Positions 9,719-20,346 are shown, counted from the stretch's first letter. The stretch is DNA of 64,000 bases from JALZAH01 sp051000755 (GCA_051000755.1 JBPCNZ010000005.1:1-64000); one strand, 5' to 3'. Translations and numbers: made by a program. The notes: generated from the letters alone by a model not told the origin.

Positions 9719-10860
9719 GTGGTGACCACGACGAGGGCGGACGAGGCCGACGTGGTCGTCGCCGGCGCCGGGGTCATCGGTCTGGCGGTCGCCTGGGCGG
9801 TGGCGGCGACCGGCGCCCGGGTCACGGTCTGTGACCCCTCGCCGGCCTCGGGCGCCTCGTGGGCCGCCGCCGGCATGTTGGCCCCGGTCACTGAGTCGCG
9901 GATCGGTGAGGACGACCTGACGGCGCTGGGTGTCGCGTCCCTCGCTCGCTGGCCGACCTTCGCCGCCGCCATCGAGGCCTGCTCGGGAAGGGCCGTCGGC
10001 TTGCGCACCGAGGGGACCCTGGCGGTGGGCGCCGACGACGATGACCGTCGTGCCCTCGACGAGCTGGCGGCCGTCCACCGCCACCTGGGGCTGGCCAGTG
10101 AGCGGCTGGCCGGCGGTGCCTGCCGGGCCCTCGAGCCCTGCCTCCACCCCCGTCTGCGGGCCGGTCTCCTCGTGCCCGGCGACCACCAGGTCGACCCGCG
10201 GGCCCTGCTCGATGCCCTCCTGATCGCGGCCCGGTCCGCGGGGGTGGAGGTGCGTACCGGGGCCGTCGACGCCGTCCGGGAGGACGGCAACCGGGTGACG
10301 GGCGTCGACCTGGTCGACGGAACGGTGGTGGACGCGCCGGCGGTGGTGGTCGCCGCCGGATGCCGGTCCGGGGGCCTGGGGCTCCCCGCTCCGGCTCGGA
10401 GCCTGCCCGTCCGGCCCGTCAAGGGCCAGATCCTCCGCCTCCGGGCCGACCCCGCCGCCATGCCCGTGGCCCGCACCATCCGGGCCCTGGTGCACGGCTG
10501 GCCCGTGTACGTCGTGCCCCGCGACTCCGGCGAGGTGGTGGTCGGGGCCACCATGGAGGAACGCGGTTTTGATACCACGGTCACCGCCGGTGCCGTCCAC
10601 GACCTGTTGCGGGCAGCCATCGAGGTCATTCCCGAGATCGCCGAGCTGGAACTGGTCGAGTGCACCGCCCGCCTGCGGCCCGCCACGCCCGACAACGGGC
10701 CTCTTCTCGGTCCTGGGCCGGTGGCCGGGCTGATCCATGCCACCGGGCATCACCGCAGCGGGGTGTTGCTGGCCCCGATCACCGTCGACACGGTGCTGGC
10801 CACCCTGGCCCAGCAACCGGTGCCCGACGTTGCCGCCCCGTTCGATCCCAAGCGGTACTG

Positions 10861-10864
<4 letters not shown>
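9719..10864 (+). CDS. thiO: Glycine oxidase ThiO (thiamine thiazole synthesis)
   Basis: FAD-dependent amine oxidase that converts glycine to the imine (dehydroglycine) used by ThiG. The N-terminus has the Rossmann dinucleotide motif VVVAGAGVIGLAVAWAVA, followed by a DAO-type fold, and the C-terminal region contains LRPATPDNGPLLGPGPVAGL, which is typical of the family. The 381-residue length is normal. The start is GTG at 9719; a second GTG follows immediately. Its stop overlaps the thiS start by four bases, so thiO-thiS-thiG-thiE/tenI form one tightly packed operon, much as in Bacillus subtilis. Confidence 0.93.
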
Positions 10865-12429
<1,565 letters not shown>

Positions 12430-12448
<19 letters not shown>

Positions 12449-13284
12449 GCGCCGACGCCCGGCGCGGGTGGCCACCAGGCCCAGAAGTGGTGCACCGGTC
12501 CGTGGCCGTGGCCGACATGGAGAAGCTCGGACGCGGCCAGAGCGGCGGTGAGGTAGGTCTTGGCCCCGTCGACCGCCTCCGCCCAGGTAGCCGTGCGGGG
12601 CCGGAGGGCGGCGATGGCCGACGACAGCGTGCAGCCCGTGCCATGGGTGTTGGTCGTCTCCACCCGCCGGGCGCCGAAGGTCCGCACCGCCCCGTCGCCG
12701 ACCAGGATGTCGGTGCTGGTGGCCCCGCCCAGGTGGCCGCCCTTCACCAGGACCCGCGTCCGGAGCCGCTCGGCCAGGTCCCAGGCCTGATCCTCGGCGG
12801 CGGCCAGAGAGGTGACCGGGTCACCGCCGGCCAGCATCGCGGCCTCGGCCACGTTCGGGGTGATGAGGTCGGCCAGGGGGATGAGGTCACTGCGGAGGGC
12901 GTCGACAGCGTCGGGATCGAGGAGGCGGTCACCGGACGTGGCCACCATCACCGGATCGAGCACGACCATCGGCGGCCGCCAGCGGCGCAGGGCGGCGGCC
13001 ACCGCCGCCACCACCCCGGCATCGGCCAGCATGCCGATCTTGACGGCGTCGATGCGGACATCGCCGAAGAGGGTGTCGATCTGTTCGGTGACGAACCCGG
13101 GGGTGACGCGCTGGATCGACGTGACGCCAGTGGTGGTCTGGGCCACGAGGGCGGTCACGACGGTCATCCCGTAGGCGCCGAGGGCGGAGAACGTCTTCAG
13201 GTCGGCCTGGATGCCGGCGCCTCCGCTCGGGTCGGTCCCGGCGATGGAGACGACATGGGGAATGTCCTCCCCGGTCCCGCTCAC
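12430..13284 (-). CDS. thiD: Hydroxymethylpyrimidine/phosphomethylpyrimidine kinase
   Basis: Phosphorylates HMP and HMP-phosphate to HMP-pyrophosphate, the pyrimidine half of thiamine. The 284-residue ribokinase-fold protein shows the N-terminal substrate motif SIAGTDPSGGAGIQADLKTF and the C-terminal anion-hole motif NTHGTGCTLSSAIAA. The GTG start at 13284 overlaps the stop of thiE by four bases; a longer in-frame extension upstream is arginine-rich, unrelated to ThiD, and was discarded. It is last in the thiM-thiE-thiD operon and meets the plus-strand thi operon tail to tail. Confidence 0.95.
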
Positions 13285-13931
13285 GGTTCCACGCAGGCCC
13301 GCAGGTCGGCTGCGGCTCGGGCCGGGTCGGCCGCAGCGCAGATGGCGGACACCACGGCGACGCCGACGGCGCCGGCACGGATGGCGGCCGCGGCGTTGGA
13401 GGCGTCGATGCCGCCGATGGCGACACAGGGCAGGGAGGTGAGGCGGCAGGCAGCGGCCAGGCCCTCCATGCCGATGGGGGCGCCGGCGTCGGTTTTGGTG
13501 GCCGTGGCCCGCACCGGGCCGACGCCGAGGTAGTCGACGGTCCCGGCCGGCCATTCCCCGAGGGGAGCCATCTGGGCGGCGTTGGCGGCCGAGAAGCCGA
13601 GCACGTGGTCCGGCCCAGCGAGGGCCCGGGCCCGGTCGGGGGGCAGGTCGCCCTGACCCAGGTGGGTGCCCTGGGCGCCGGCGGCCAGGGCCACATCCAG
13701 GCGGTCATTGACGATGAGGGCCACCCCGGTGGAGGCGAGGAGGTCGAGCATCGCGACCGCGGCCAGATACAGCTGGCGGCCCCCGGCGGCCGGGTCTCTC
13801 AGCTGCACCGCGGTCACCCCGTCCCGGCCCCCGTGGCCGACGGCGGCCCGCACCGTGTCGGCCAGGCTCCGCGGCGCGGCCAGGGAGGCGTCGGTCACCA
13901 GGTAGAGGCGCAGGTCGAGCGGCGACCTCAC
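13281..13931 (-). CDS. thiE: Thiamine-phosphate synthase
   Basis: Joins HMP-pyrophosphate and thiazole phosphate to give thiamine monophosphate. The 216-residue protein has the expected ThiE blocks: RLYLVTD at the start, VTAVQLRD, ALIVNDRLDVALAAGAQGTHLGQ, YLGVGPVRATATK and CVAIGGIDASN. The start is GTG at 13929-13931, overlapping the thiM stop by four bases. This is the canonical ThiE of the window; compare the divergent paralogue at 11852. Confidence 0.93.
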   Translation of the reverse strand: MRSPLDLRLYLVTDASLAAPRSLADTVRAAVGHGGRDGVTAVQLRDPAAGGRQLYLAAVAMLDLLASTGVALIVNDRLDVALAAGAQGTHLGQGDLPPDRARALAGPDHVLGFSAANAAQMAPLGEWPAGTVDYLGVGPVRATATKTDAGAPIGMEGLAAACRLTSLPCVAIGGIDASNAAAAIRAGAVGVAVVSAICAAADPARAAADLRACVEP

Positions 13932-14758
13932 GGCCCGGCCCGGGGGCCGGCAGCTTCGCCCGCCAGGGACGCCAGGCGGTCGAGGAAGGCGACCGCGAAC
14001 GACCCAGGGCCGGCGATCCCGGCGGCCGCCTGCTCCCCGGCGGTGGCGAAGGTGGCGCTGGCGCCCCCGACCGCGGTCAACGAATCCTCCTCCACCGCCA
14101 CGGCGGCGGCCATGACCGCCCCCAGGGCGCAGCCCATCCCGGTCACCCTGGTCATCAGAGGGTGGCCCCCGCCGATGGCGACGGTCCTGACGCCGTCGGT
14201 GATGTAGTCGGTGGCGCCACTGACGGCCACCACGCAGGAGCGGTCCGAGGCGAGGGCACGGGCCGCGTCCAGGGCGTCGTCGGAGGAGGCCAGCGAATCC
14301 ACTCCCCGGCCCCGGCGACCGTCGGGTGCCAAACCGCCGGCCGCGGCCAGGGCCTGGATCTCCGATCCGTTTCCCCGGATGACGGCCGGTCGCGCCTCGA
14401 GCAGCTCCACGGCCAGGACGGTGCGATGGGCCAGGGCCCCAACGGCCACCGGGTCGAGCACCCACCGCACCTGGTGATCGCGGGCCGAGGCGGCCGCCAA
14501 GCGCATGGCCCGGGCCCGCTCGCTCGACAGGGTCCCCAGATTGACCAGCACCGCCCCGGCCATGGCCGCGAACGGGGCCGCCTCCTCGGTGTTCTCCACC
14601 ATCGCCGGGGAGGCCCCGATGGCCAGCAGGACATTGGCGGTGAACCCGGCGACGACGATGTTGGTGAGGCAGTGCACCAGCGGCGCCTGGGCGGCGATGC
14701 CTCGGAGGATGTCGCGCACCAGGGCGTCACCCCGCGGTCCCGGTTCCTCCTCGGTCAT
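13928..14758 (-). CDS. thiM: Hydroxyethylthiazole kinase
   Basis: Salvage enzyme that phosphorylates hydroxyethylthiazole for thiamine synthesis. The 276-residue protein has the ThiM N-terminal text PLVHCLTNIVVAGFTAN, then WVLDPVAVGAL and the anion-hole region TRVTGMGCALGAVMAA. The start is ATG at 14758 with a GGAGGG ribosome site 7 bases upstream. A longer in-frame start at 14833 would translate the TPP riboswitch itself and is rejected. First gene of thiM-thiE-thiD, all joined by 4-base overlaps. Confidence 0.94.
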   Translation of the reverse strand: MTEEEPGPRGDALVRDILRGIAAQAPLVHCLTNIVVAGFTANVLLAIGASPAMVENTEEAAPFAAMAGAVLVNLGTLSSERARAMRLAAASARDHQVRWVLDPVAVGALAHRTVLAVELLEARPAVIRGNGSEIQALAAAGGLAPDGRRGRGVDSLASSDDALDAARALASDRSCVVAVSGATDYITDGVRTVAIGGGHPLMTRVTGMGCALGAVMAAAVAVEEDSLTAVGGASATFATAGEQAAAGIAGPGSFAVAFLDRLASLAGEAAGPRAGP

Positions 14759-14760
14759 CC

Positions 14761-14841
14761 GACGTCCCTCCGCCAGTGCGAACTGGATCAGGTTCGACAG
14801 GTCTCTCTCAGCTCGGCGAGGTTCGTCGAGCACCCTGCGTC
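14761..14841 (-). promoter_or_regulatory. TPP riboswitch (THI element)
   Basis: On the minus strand, directly before thiM, the conserved thi-box blocks appear in order: CAGGGTGC, then GCTGAGAGA, then GAACCTGATC and GTTCGCACTGGCGGAGGGA. Outer bases GACG (14841-14838) and CGTC (14764-14761) can pair as helix P1. The thiM ribosome-binding site (GGAGGG, 14771-14766) lies in the 3' arm, so thiamine pyrophosphate binding would be expected to hide it and shut translation. Only the minus-strand operon has such an element; none was found before thiO. Confidence 0.93.
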
Positions 14842-14883
14842 TGTTCGGAACCTACCATCGGCTCCGGCACCATCGACGGGCGA

Positions 14884-14913
14884 TTGCCACCTGACCCGGA
14901 TGTGTCGTATCCT
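14884..14913 (+). promoter_or_regulatory. Candidate promoter for rplM-rpsI
   Basis: TTGCCA (14884-14889) and TATCCT (14908-14913) are separated by 18 bases and lie about 110 bases before the rplM start, giving a sigma-70-like promoter in an otherwise G+C-rich gap. The remaining leader to 15023 has no recognised structure. Assignment is by pattern only. Confidence 0.45.
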
Positions 14914-15023
14914 TTTCGTTCGGCCCCCCGCGGGCGCGGACCCGGCGTGCCTTGCCGGCGGCGCGGCCATCGACGGTCATTCACACCGCCCCCTCGGGCG
15001 GGAACACAAGGACGAGGAACGAC

Positions 15024-15476
15024 GTGCGCACCTACACCCCCAAGCCGGATGACATCGAACGGGTCTGGTTCGAGGCCGATGCCGACGGAGCGGTGCTCGG
15101 GCGTCTGGCCACGGATGTGGCGTCGATCCTGCGCGGCAAGCACAAGGCCATGTTTGCTCCCAACGTCGACACCGGCGACCACGTGATCGTGGTCAACGCG
15201 GCCAAGGTCGTGATGACTTCGGACAAGGCCATGAAGAAGTTGGCCTACCGGCACTCCGGCTATCCCGGTGGGCTCAAGACCCGCAGCTACCAGGACCTGC
15301 TCGAGAAGTCCCCCGAGGAGCTCGTCCGCAAGGCCGTCAAGGGCATGCTCCCGAAAGGCACCCTGGGCCGGGCCATGCTCCGCAAGCTCAAGGTGTACGT
15401 CGGGCCGACCCACCCCCATGCCGCCCAGAACCCCAAACCGCTGGCCCTCGACTCCCGGGCCCGGCAGGTTTCCTGA
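15024..15476 (+). CDS. rplM: 50S ribosomal protein L13
   Basis: A 150-residue large-subunit ribosomal protein. Recognisable stretches are [35 protein letters not shown], and [18 protein letters not shown]. The start chosen is GTG at 15024 with a GAGGAAC ribosome site; upstream in-frame codons look non-coding. It is followed 26 bp later by rpsI, the universal bacterial pairing. Confidence 0.97.
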   Translation: MRTYTPKPDDIERVWFEADADGAVLGRLATDVASILRGKHKAMFAPNVDTGDHVIVVNAAKVVMTSDKAMKKLAYRHSGYPGGLKTRSYQDLLEKSPEELVRKAVKGMLPKGTLGRAMLRKLKVYVGPTHPHAAQNPKPLALDSRARQVS

Positions 15477-15502
15477 CCCGCAAAGACTGAGGCCTCTTCT
15501 CC

Positions 15503-15895
15503 GTGCCCAAGCCGCTCACCCAGTCCACCGGCCGTCGCAAAGCGGCCATCGCCCGCGTCCGGTTTCGCCCGGGCACCGGCAAGCTCACCGTCAACCGCCG
15601 CCCGATCGAGGACTACTTCCCCTCCGCCACCCACCGGATGATCATCACCGAGCCGTTGCGGCTGGTGGAGCGGCTGGAGGACTTCGACATCGACGCCACC
15701 ATGGACGGTGGCGGGGTGTCCGGCCAGGCCGGCGCCCTGCGCCTGGGTATCGCCCGGGCCCTGATCGAGCTCGATCCCGAGTTGCGCATCCCGCTGAAGC
15801 GGGCCGGGTTCCTGACCCGCGACTCCCGTGAGAAGGAGTCCAAGAAGTACGGCTTGAAGAAGGCCCGCAAGGCTCCGCAGTACTCGAAGCGATAG
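15503..15895 (+). CDS. rpsI: 30S ribosomal protein S9
   Basis: A 130-residue small-subunit protein. The family core is clear: [39 protein letters not shown], and the terminal [11 protein letters not shown], whose basic tail reaches the decoding centre in known ribosomes. GTG start at 15503. In an operon with rplM and probably glmM, which begins 40 bp downstream. Confidence 0.97.
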   Translation: MPKPLTQSTGRRKAAIARVRFRPGTGKLTVNRRPIEDYFPSATHRMIITEPLRLVERLEDFDIDATMDGGGVSGQAGALRLGIARALIELDPELRIPLKRAGFLTRDSREKESKKYGLKKARKAPQYSKR

Positions 15896-15935
15896 CCAGC
15901 CCGATGGCGGCGGACCAGATCGCACTTCACCCGGT

Positions 15936-17429
15936 GTGACCCTCCGCTTCGGAACGGACGGTGTCCGGGGAGTGGCCGGATCCGAGTTGACCCCCGAGCT
16001 GGTCCTGGCCCTGGGGCGAGCCGCGGGCCGGGTCGTGGTCGGCGAGCCGCAGGTCTGGTACCTCGGTCGCGACACCCGGCGTTCAGGGCCCATGTTGGGC
16101 GCGGCCCTGGCGGCCGGGCTGACGGCCGAGGGGGCCGACGTGGTGGACCTGGGCGTGGTCCCCACCCCGGCGGTGGCCGCCATCGCCGCTTCCCGCCAGG
16201 CACCGGCGGCGATGGTCTCGGCGTCGCACAACCCGTATGCCGATAACGGCATCAAGCTGTTCGGACCCGGGGGGCGCAAGCTCGATGACGAGACCGAGGC
16301 CCGGGTGGAGGCCGAGTTGGCCCGTCTTGTCGAGGGCGCGGGCCCGTCAGTGGGGGAGGGCGGCCCGGGCCCGTCCGGCCGTAGCGCCCGTGCGGGATCG
16401 GGCGATGGGCCCGTCGCCCCTGAGGGTTGGCCCGGTCGGGTTCGGGAGGGCGGACCGCATGTCCCGGAAGATGGACCCCGGGCACGGGAGGGGACCGGTG
16501 TGGGCGTCCTCCGTGCCGACCCTCAGGTCTGGTCGTGGTACCGGAACCGGATCATCGACGTCGGACTCGGTGGGCGGCGACTGGATGGGATCCGGGTGGC
16601 CGTGGACTGTGCCAACGGTGCTGCCTCCCACCTGGCCCCCGCCGTGCTGACCGGTGCCGGCGCCGACGTGGTTGCGGTGCTGGGAGATGAGCCGGACGGG
16701 AGCAATATCAACGCCGGCTGCGGTTCCACGGACCCGTCCAGGCTGGCGGCCGCGGTCGTCGCCGAGGGCGCCGACGTGGGCTTGGCCTTTGACGGTGACG
16801 CCGATCGGCTCATCGCCGTGGACGGCACCGGGCGGGTGGTCGACGGCGACCGCCTCCTCGCCATCTTCGCTGCTGACCTTCGTCACCGGGGACGACTCCG
16901 GGGCGACACCGTGGTGGTCACGGTCATGTCCAACCTCGGGTTCCACCGGGCCATGGCCGCCGAGGGGATCGCCGTCCATCAGACGGGTGTCGGCGACCGC
17001 CTGGTCCTCGCCGCCTTGGAAGAAGGCAACTGGTCCCTCGGCGGCGAGCAGTCCGGCCACATCATCTTCGCGGACCTGGCGACCACCGGCGACGGGATCC
17101 TGGCTGGGGTCGCCCTCCTCGACGCCCTGTGCCGGGAGAGGCGCACCCTCGAGGATTGGGCGGGGGGGATCATGGACCGTGTTCCCCAGGTCCTGCGAAA
17201 CGTCACCGTCTCCGACCGGGCCGGCCTGGACGACGCCACCGCCGTGTGGGATGCGGTGGCAGCGGTGGAGCACGATCTGGCTGGCACCGGGAGGGTCCTG
17301 CTTCGACCCAGCGGCACCGAACCGCTCGTCCGGGTCATGGTCGAGGCACCGACCGAGGACCTGGCGGCCGCCGCCGTAGACCGCCTGGAGCAGGCCCTGG
17401 TCGCGGCCCTGGGTGCCGGCGCCCGCTGA
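15936..17429 (+). CDS. glmM: Phosphoglucosamine mutase with a low-complexity insertion
   Basis: Converts glucosamine-6-phosphate to glucosamine-1-phosphate for peptidoglycan precursors. The phosphoserine loop is MVSASHNPYADNG (Ser97), the metal loop is FDGDADRL, and the C-terminal phosphate loop is RPSGTEPLVRVMVE. At 497 residues it is about 50 longer than usual: residues roughly 134-190, rich in Gly, Pro, Arg and Glu, form an insertion between domains 1 and 2 that looks disordered. GTG start at 15936. In many actinomycetes glmM is followed by glmS; here an efflux pair and a palindrome lie between them. Confidence 0.95.
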   Translation: MTLRFGTDGVRGVAGSELTPELVLALGRAAGRVVVGEPQVWYLGRDTRRSGPMLGAALAAGLTAEGADVVDLGVVPTPAVAAIAASRQAPAAMVSASHNPYADNGIKLFGPGGRKLDDETEARVEAELARLVEGAGPSVGEGGPGPSGRSARAGSGDGPVAPEGWPGRVREGGPHVPEDGPRAREGTGVGVLRADPQVWSWYRNRIIDVGLGGRRLDGIRVAVDCANGAASHLAPAVLTGAGADVVAVLGDEPDGSNINAGCGSTDPSRLAAAVVAEGADVGLAFDGDADRLIAVDGTGRVVDGDRLLAIFAADLRHRGRLRGDTVVVTVMSNLGFHRAMAAEGIAVHQTGVGDRLVLAALEEGNWSLGGEQSGHIIFADLATTGDGILAGVALLDALCRERRTLEDWAGGIMDRVPQVLRNVTVSDRAGLDDATAVWDAVAAVEHDLAGTGRVLLRPSGTEPLVRVMVEAPTEDLAAAAVDRLEQALVAALGAGAR

Positions 17430-17469
17430 GTTCTCTCCGGGTGGGGCGGCGGGGCCTGCCGAGGGCGGC

Positions 17470-17517
17470 GCCGGAGGGCCGGCGCCGCCGGAGGGCCGGC
17501 GCGCCGGAGGGCCGGCG
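17470..17517. repeat. Three near-tandem copies of a 15-bp GC-rich motif
   Basis: GCCGGAGGGCCGGCG occurs at 17470, 17487 and 17503, one or two bases apart. Each copy contains the self-complementary GCCGGC-like core, so the array can fold into several alternative hairpins. It may be a by-product of replication slippage just after glmM or part of its transcript end. Confidence 0.7.
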
Positions 17518-17598
17518 GAGGCGATGGGAGGCGCCGGCGGGTGTTGCGACTCAGGCCGAACCTTCGCCCCGACCCCCGCCCGACCTCCCCGTGCGGAA

Positions 17599-17697
17599 TG
17601 AACCGAAGACACCGGTCGAGTCCGAGTCGCGAACCGGAAGTGACGCCCGGCGATACTTCCGGTTCACGACCTGGCCGAAACCGACACATTCGGTTCA
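17599..17697. repeat. Long imperfect palindrome, possible bidirectional terminator
   Basis: The inner arms GAACCGGAAGT (17631-17641) and ACTTCCGGTTC (17655-17665) are perfect 11-base inverted repeats with a 13-base loop. Outer arms TGAACCGAA (17599-17607) and TTCGGTTCA (17689-17697) pair again, and the sequence between inner and outer arms is partly complementary. The whole reads almost the same on both strands over about 100 bases. There is no U-tract, so a classic intrinsic terminator is not certain, although placement between converging genes suits one. Confidence 0.7.
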
Positions 17698-17808
17698 ACC
17701 CACTGCCCAGACCGCCTCCTCTCACCTCTCACCCTCGCCCCCCGCCGCCGTGAGCCTGCGGGCCCGGCCTCCCGCCGGCGTCCCGGCCCCGCCGCCCCTA
17801 GGCCCCGA

Positions 17809-19443
17809 TCAGTGGTCCCGGGACAGGGGGTCTCCCGGCGGGGTGGCGGTCATCGGCGAGGAGGTGTGGACCCCGAGGGGAGCACCCACGGTGGTCTCGC
17901 CGCCGGGCAGAACTGCCCCTGACGAGCGTCCGGCGTCGGCGCCCACATTCGTGTCCTGCTCGGGCTCCGAAGGCGGGGCCGGCGGCGCCGCGCCACCGCT
18001 CCGCAACTTGATCTCCCGGAGCAGGAACGACAACCCGAAGGCGATAAGGGCCACGGGGACGGCCCAGAGATAGGCTTGGTCCATGCCGTGGGTGAAGGCA
18101 TGCAACGGGCCTGCCTTGGGTCCGTACAGGCTCACGTAATGCGCGGCCGACACCTTCTCCTGCTCGATGAGGATGGCGCCGAGGACCGACGCACCGATGG
18201 CGCCCCCCAGGGTCCGGAAGAAGGTGACCGCCGACGTGCCCACGCCCATGTCCCCGGGATCGATGGAGTTCTGCACGGCTAGCACGAGCGTCTGCATGAA
18301 CAGCCCCAGGCCGATGCCGACCACGAAGATCAGCAAGGAGAACACCACGATGTTGGTGGTCACGGAGATCCGGGTCAGCAAGGCGATGCCCACGGTGGTG
18401 ATGGCCGTGCCGGCGATCACGTACTTCTTGTACGTGCCCCGCCGGGAGATGAGCTGCCCCGAACCGATCGAGGCGATGAGCACGCCGGCCAGCAGGGGGA
18501 GGAGGCGCAGCCCCGAGAGGGTCGGGCTGACCCCCCGGACCGTCTGCAGGTACTGGGGAAGGAAGATGATGGCGCCGAACATCACCGCCCCGGTGATCAG
18601 ACCCAGTGCGTTGGCCACGGCGAACACCTTGTTGCGGAACAGGCGCAGGGGCAGGATGGGCTCGGTGGCCCGGGACTCCCACACCACGAAGGCGATCACG
18701 ATGACCAGGCCGCTGATGGCGTAGGTCAACGCCGACGAGGTGAAGGCCGCCTTCTGGCCGGCCTCCTGAACGCCGATGAGGAGGAGGGACATGCCAACGA
18801 CCAGGAGCAGGGCGCCGGTCCAGTCGATGTGCGCCCGGCGGGGGTTGTGATCGAGGTGGAGGACCCGGTTGATGACGACCAAGGCGATGATGCCGATCGG
18901 GATGTTGACGTAGAAGACGTAGCGCCAGGAGGCGTAGTCCACGAGGAACCCGCCGATCAGGGGCCCGAGGACGCTCGACGCTCCGAAGACGGCGCCGAAG
19001 TAGCCCTGGTAGCGGCCCCGGTCGCGGGGCGGGATCACGTCGCCCACGATGGAGAAGGCCAGGGACATCAGGCCGCCGGCGCCCAGGCCCTGGACGGCCC
19101 GGAAGATGATCAGCTGGTACATGTTCTGGCTGAGCCCCGACATGACGCTGCCGATCAGGAACACGACGATGGCGAACTGGAAGATCCGCTTGCGGCCGAA
19201 CAGGTCGCTGACCTTGCCGTACAGGGGGGTGGTGACCGTCGAGGTGAGCAGGTAGGAGGTGACCACCCACGAGTAGAGATCGGGCCGGTGGAAGTCGCGG
19301 CTGATCGTCGTCAGGGCGGTGGACACGATGGTCTGGTCGAGGGCGGCCAACAGCATCCCCAGCATCAGCCCGGACATGATCACCATGATCTGACGGTGGG
19401 AGTACTGGGTGGGGGCGGTGGCCGGAGCCGTTGTTGTCGTCAT
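17809..19443 (-). CDS. MFS drug efflux transporter, DHA2 (EmrB/QacA) family
   Basis: A 544-residue membrane transporter of the 14-helix proton-drug antiporter type. The N-terminus has LAALDQTIVSTALTTI (motif D1 of the family), followed by the loop 2-3 signature GKVSDLFGRKRIF and motif C-like LGPLIGGFLVDYASWRYVFY. The C-terminal 55 residues are hydrophilic and rich in Pro and Gly. The start is ATG at 19443, overlapping the stop of the TetR gene (ATGA); upstream in-frame sequence belongs to that gene in another frame. Likely repressed by the TetR protein and responsible for exporting a toxic compound; the substrate cannot be read from sequence. Confidence 0.92.
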   Translation of the reverse strand: MTTTTAPATAPTQYSHRQIMVIMSGLMLGMLLAALDQTIVSTALTTISRDFHRPDLYSWVVTSYLLTSTVTTPLYGKVSDLFGRKRIFQFAIVVFLIGSVMSGLSQNMYQLIIFRAVQGLGAGGLMSLAFSIVGDVIPPRDRGRYQGYFGAVFGASSVLGPLIGGFLVDYASWRYVFYVNIPIGIIALVVINRVLHLDHNPRRAHIDWTGALLLVVGMSLLLIGVQEAGQKAAFTSSALTYAISGLVIVIAFVVWESRATEPILPLRLFRNKVFAVANALGLITGAVMFGAIIFLPQYLQTVRGVSPTLSGLRLLPLLAGVLIASIGSGQLISRRGTYKKYVIAGTAITTVGIALLTRISVTTNIVVFSLLIFVVGIGLGLFMQTLVLAVQNSIDPGDMGVGTSAVTFFRTLGGAIGASVLGAILIEQEKVSAAHYVSLYGPKAGPLHAFTHGMDQAYLWAVPVALIAFGLSFLLREIKLRSGGAAPPAPPSEPEQDTNVGADAGRSSGAVLPGGETTVGAPLGVHTSSPMTATPPGDPLSRDH

Positions 19444-20177
19444 GAGCGGGGGGTCTCCGGGCTGGAAGGGGCAGATGCGGGGAAAGGTGATGGCGGGGAC
19501 GGGGCGGGGGGAGTCAGACCGGATGCCAACGAGTCGAAGGCGGCATTGACGATGGCGGGGACATCGCCGGCGCCCCCGGCGTCGCACCACTCGGCCAGGG
19601 CCACCCGGTAGGCGGCGAAGGCGGCGGCCACGACCAGGTTGGCGTAGGTGCCGGGCGCTTCGTCCCCCAGGCGCCGGGCGATCTTGAGGGCGGCGGCGGT
19701 GTGCATCTCCTCGAAGTGTGCGGCCATGAGGGCCACGAGGGTGGGTTCGCCGGCGATCATGCGCATGCGGCGCAGCAGCTGGCTGGAGTCGAGCTCGCGC
19801 AGGAGCAGGTCGTGGAGCACCACCTCACGCAGCACGGTGAGGGGATCCTCGCTTGGTGGCCGGTCGGCGATGGCCTGGCACAACCGTGCCGTGCGGTCCG
19901 GTTCCCGCTCGAGGACGGCCTCCTCCTTGGACGGGAAGTAGTTGAAGAATGTCCGCACCGCCACGTCGGCCCGCTCGGTGATGGCTTCGACCGTTACGTT
20001 GGCCAGACCCCGCTCCGCGACCAGGTCGGTTGCCGCTCGGTGCAGCGCCTGGCGGGTGGCCAGCTTCTTGCGCTCGCGACGGCCGGGCGTCTCCTCGGGG
20101 CAACACCCCTCGGCGGGGTGACCCCCCGCCTCAGGGCGAACCTCAGGGTGAGTCTCGGCCGTCGGGATGGTGCTCAT
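19440..20177 (-). CDS. TetR-family transcriptional regulator
   Basis: A 245-residue repressor. Residues about 30-80 form the TetR DNA-binding domain (RQALHRAATDLVAERGLANVTVEAITERADVAVRTFFNYF), with the recognition helix ending in the typical FFNYFPSKEEAVL. The C-terminal ligand domain has no recognisable specificity, and the last 25 residues are Pro/Ser rich. The start is ATG at 20177; ten extra in-frame codons upstream were rejected. It is the first gene of a two-gene unit with the MFS pump and probably controls both through the repeats upstream. Confidence 0.9.
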   Translation of the reverse strand: MSTIPTAETHPEVRPEAGGHPAEGCCPEETPGRRERKKLATRQALHRAATDLVAERGLANVTVEAITERADVAVRTFFNYFPSKEEAVLEREPDRTARLCQAIADRPPSEDPLTVLREVVLHDLLLRELDSSQLLRRMRMIAGEPTLVALMAAHFEEMHTAAALKIARRLGDEAPGTYANLVVAAAFAAYRVALAEWCDAGGAGDVPAIVNAAFDSLASGLTPPAPSPPSPFPASAPSSPETPRS

Positions 20178-20218
20178 GGTCCCAGGATAGCAAAGCGTGC
20201 AGGGCATGCAAACTTATT

Positions 20219-20250
20219 TCTGTGTATCTATGCCATCTGTGTATCTATGC
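20219..20250. promoter_or_regulatory. Direct repeats, candidate TetR operator
   Basis: TCTGTGTATCTATGC occurs twice, at 20219-20233 and 20236-20250, a 17-base period, in a short A+T-rich island. A degenerate third copy may follow to about 20266. It lies between the divergent tetR and glmS genes, 42 bases before the tetR start, where an autoregulatory operator is expected. The A+T-rich sequence may also hold the promoters. Confidence 0.5.
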
Positions 20251-20346
20251 GATTCGTGTAGGTGTGCAAGGCAAGCATCCGTGCTCGTTGTGCAACGGTC
20301 ACGACTGTGGTCGGGGCCTCGGGCCTGGCCGGTAATCTCGCTGACC

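Larger units (their letters stand above)
17430..17808. other. Convergent intergenic region between glmM and the MFS gene
   Basis: No credible gene is seen in these 379 bases. The first part is a G+C-extreme stretch with three copies of a 15-base motif (17470-17517). The second holds a long imperfect palindrome centred near 17648. The remainder up to the MFS stop is C-rich and featureless. As the flanking genes converge, this is the expected place for termination signals. Confidence 0.6.

Noticed and set aside
13285..13554. 90-residue extension of ThiD
   Set aside because: Arg-rich, unrelated to ThiD and overlapping thiE; GTG at 13284 gives the normal protein.
14759..14833. N-terminal extension of ThiM
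   Set aside because: The extra codons are the TPP riboswitch; ATG at 14758 has a ribosome site.
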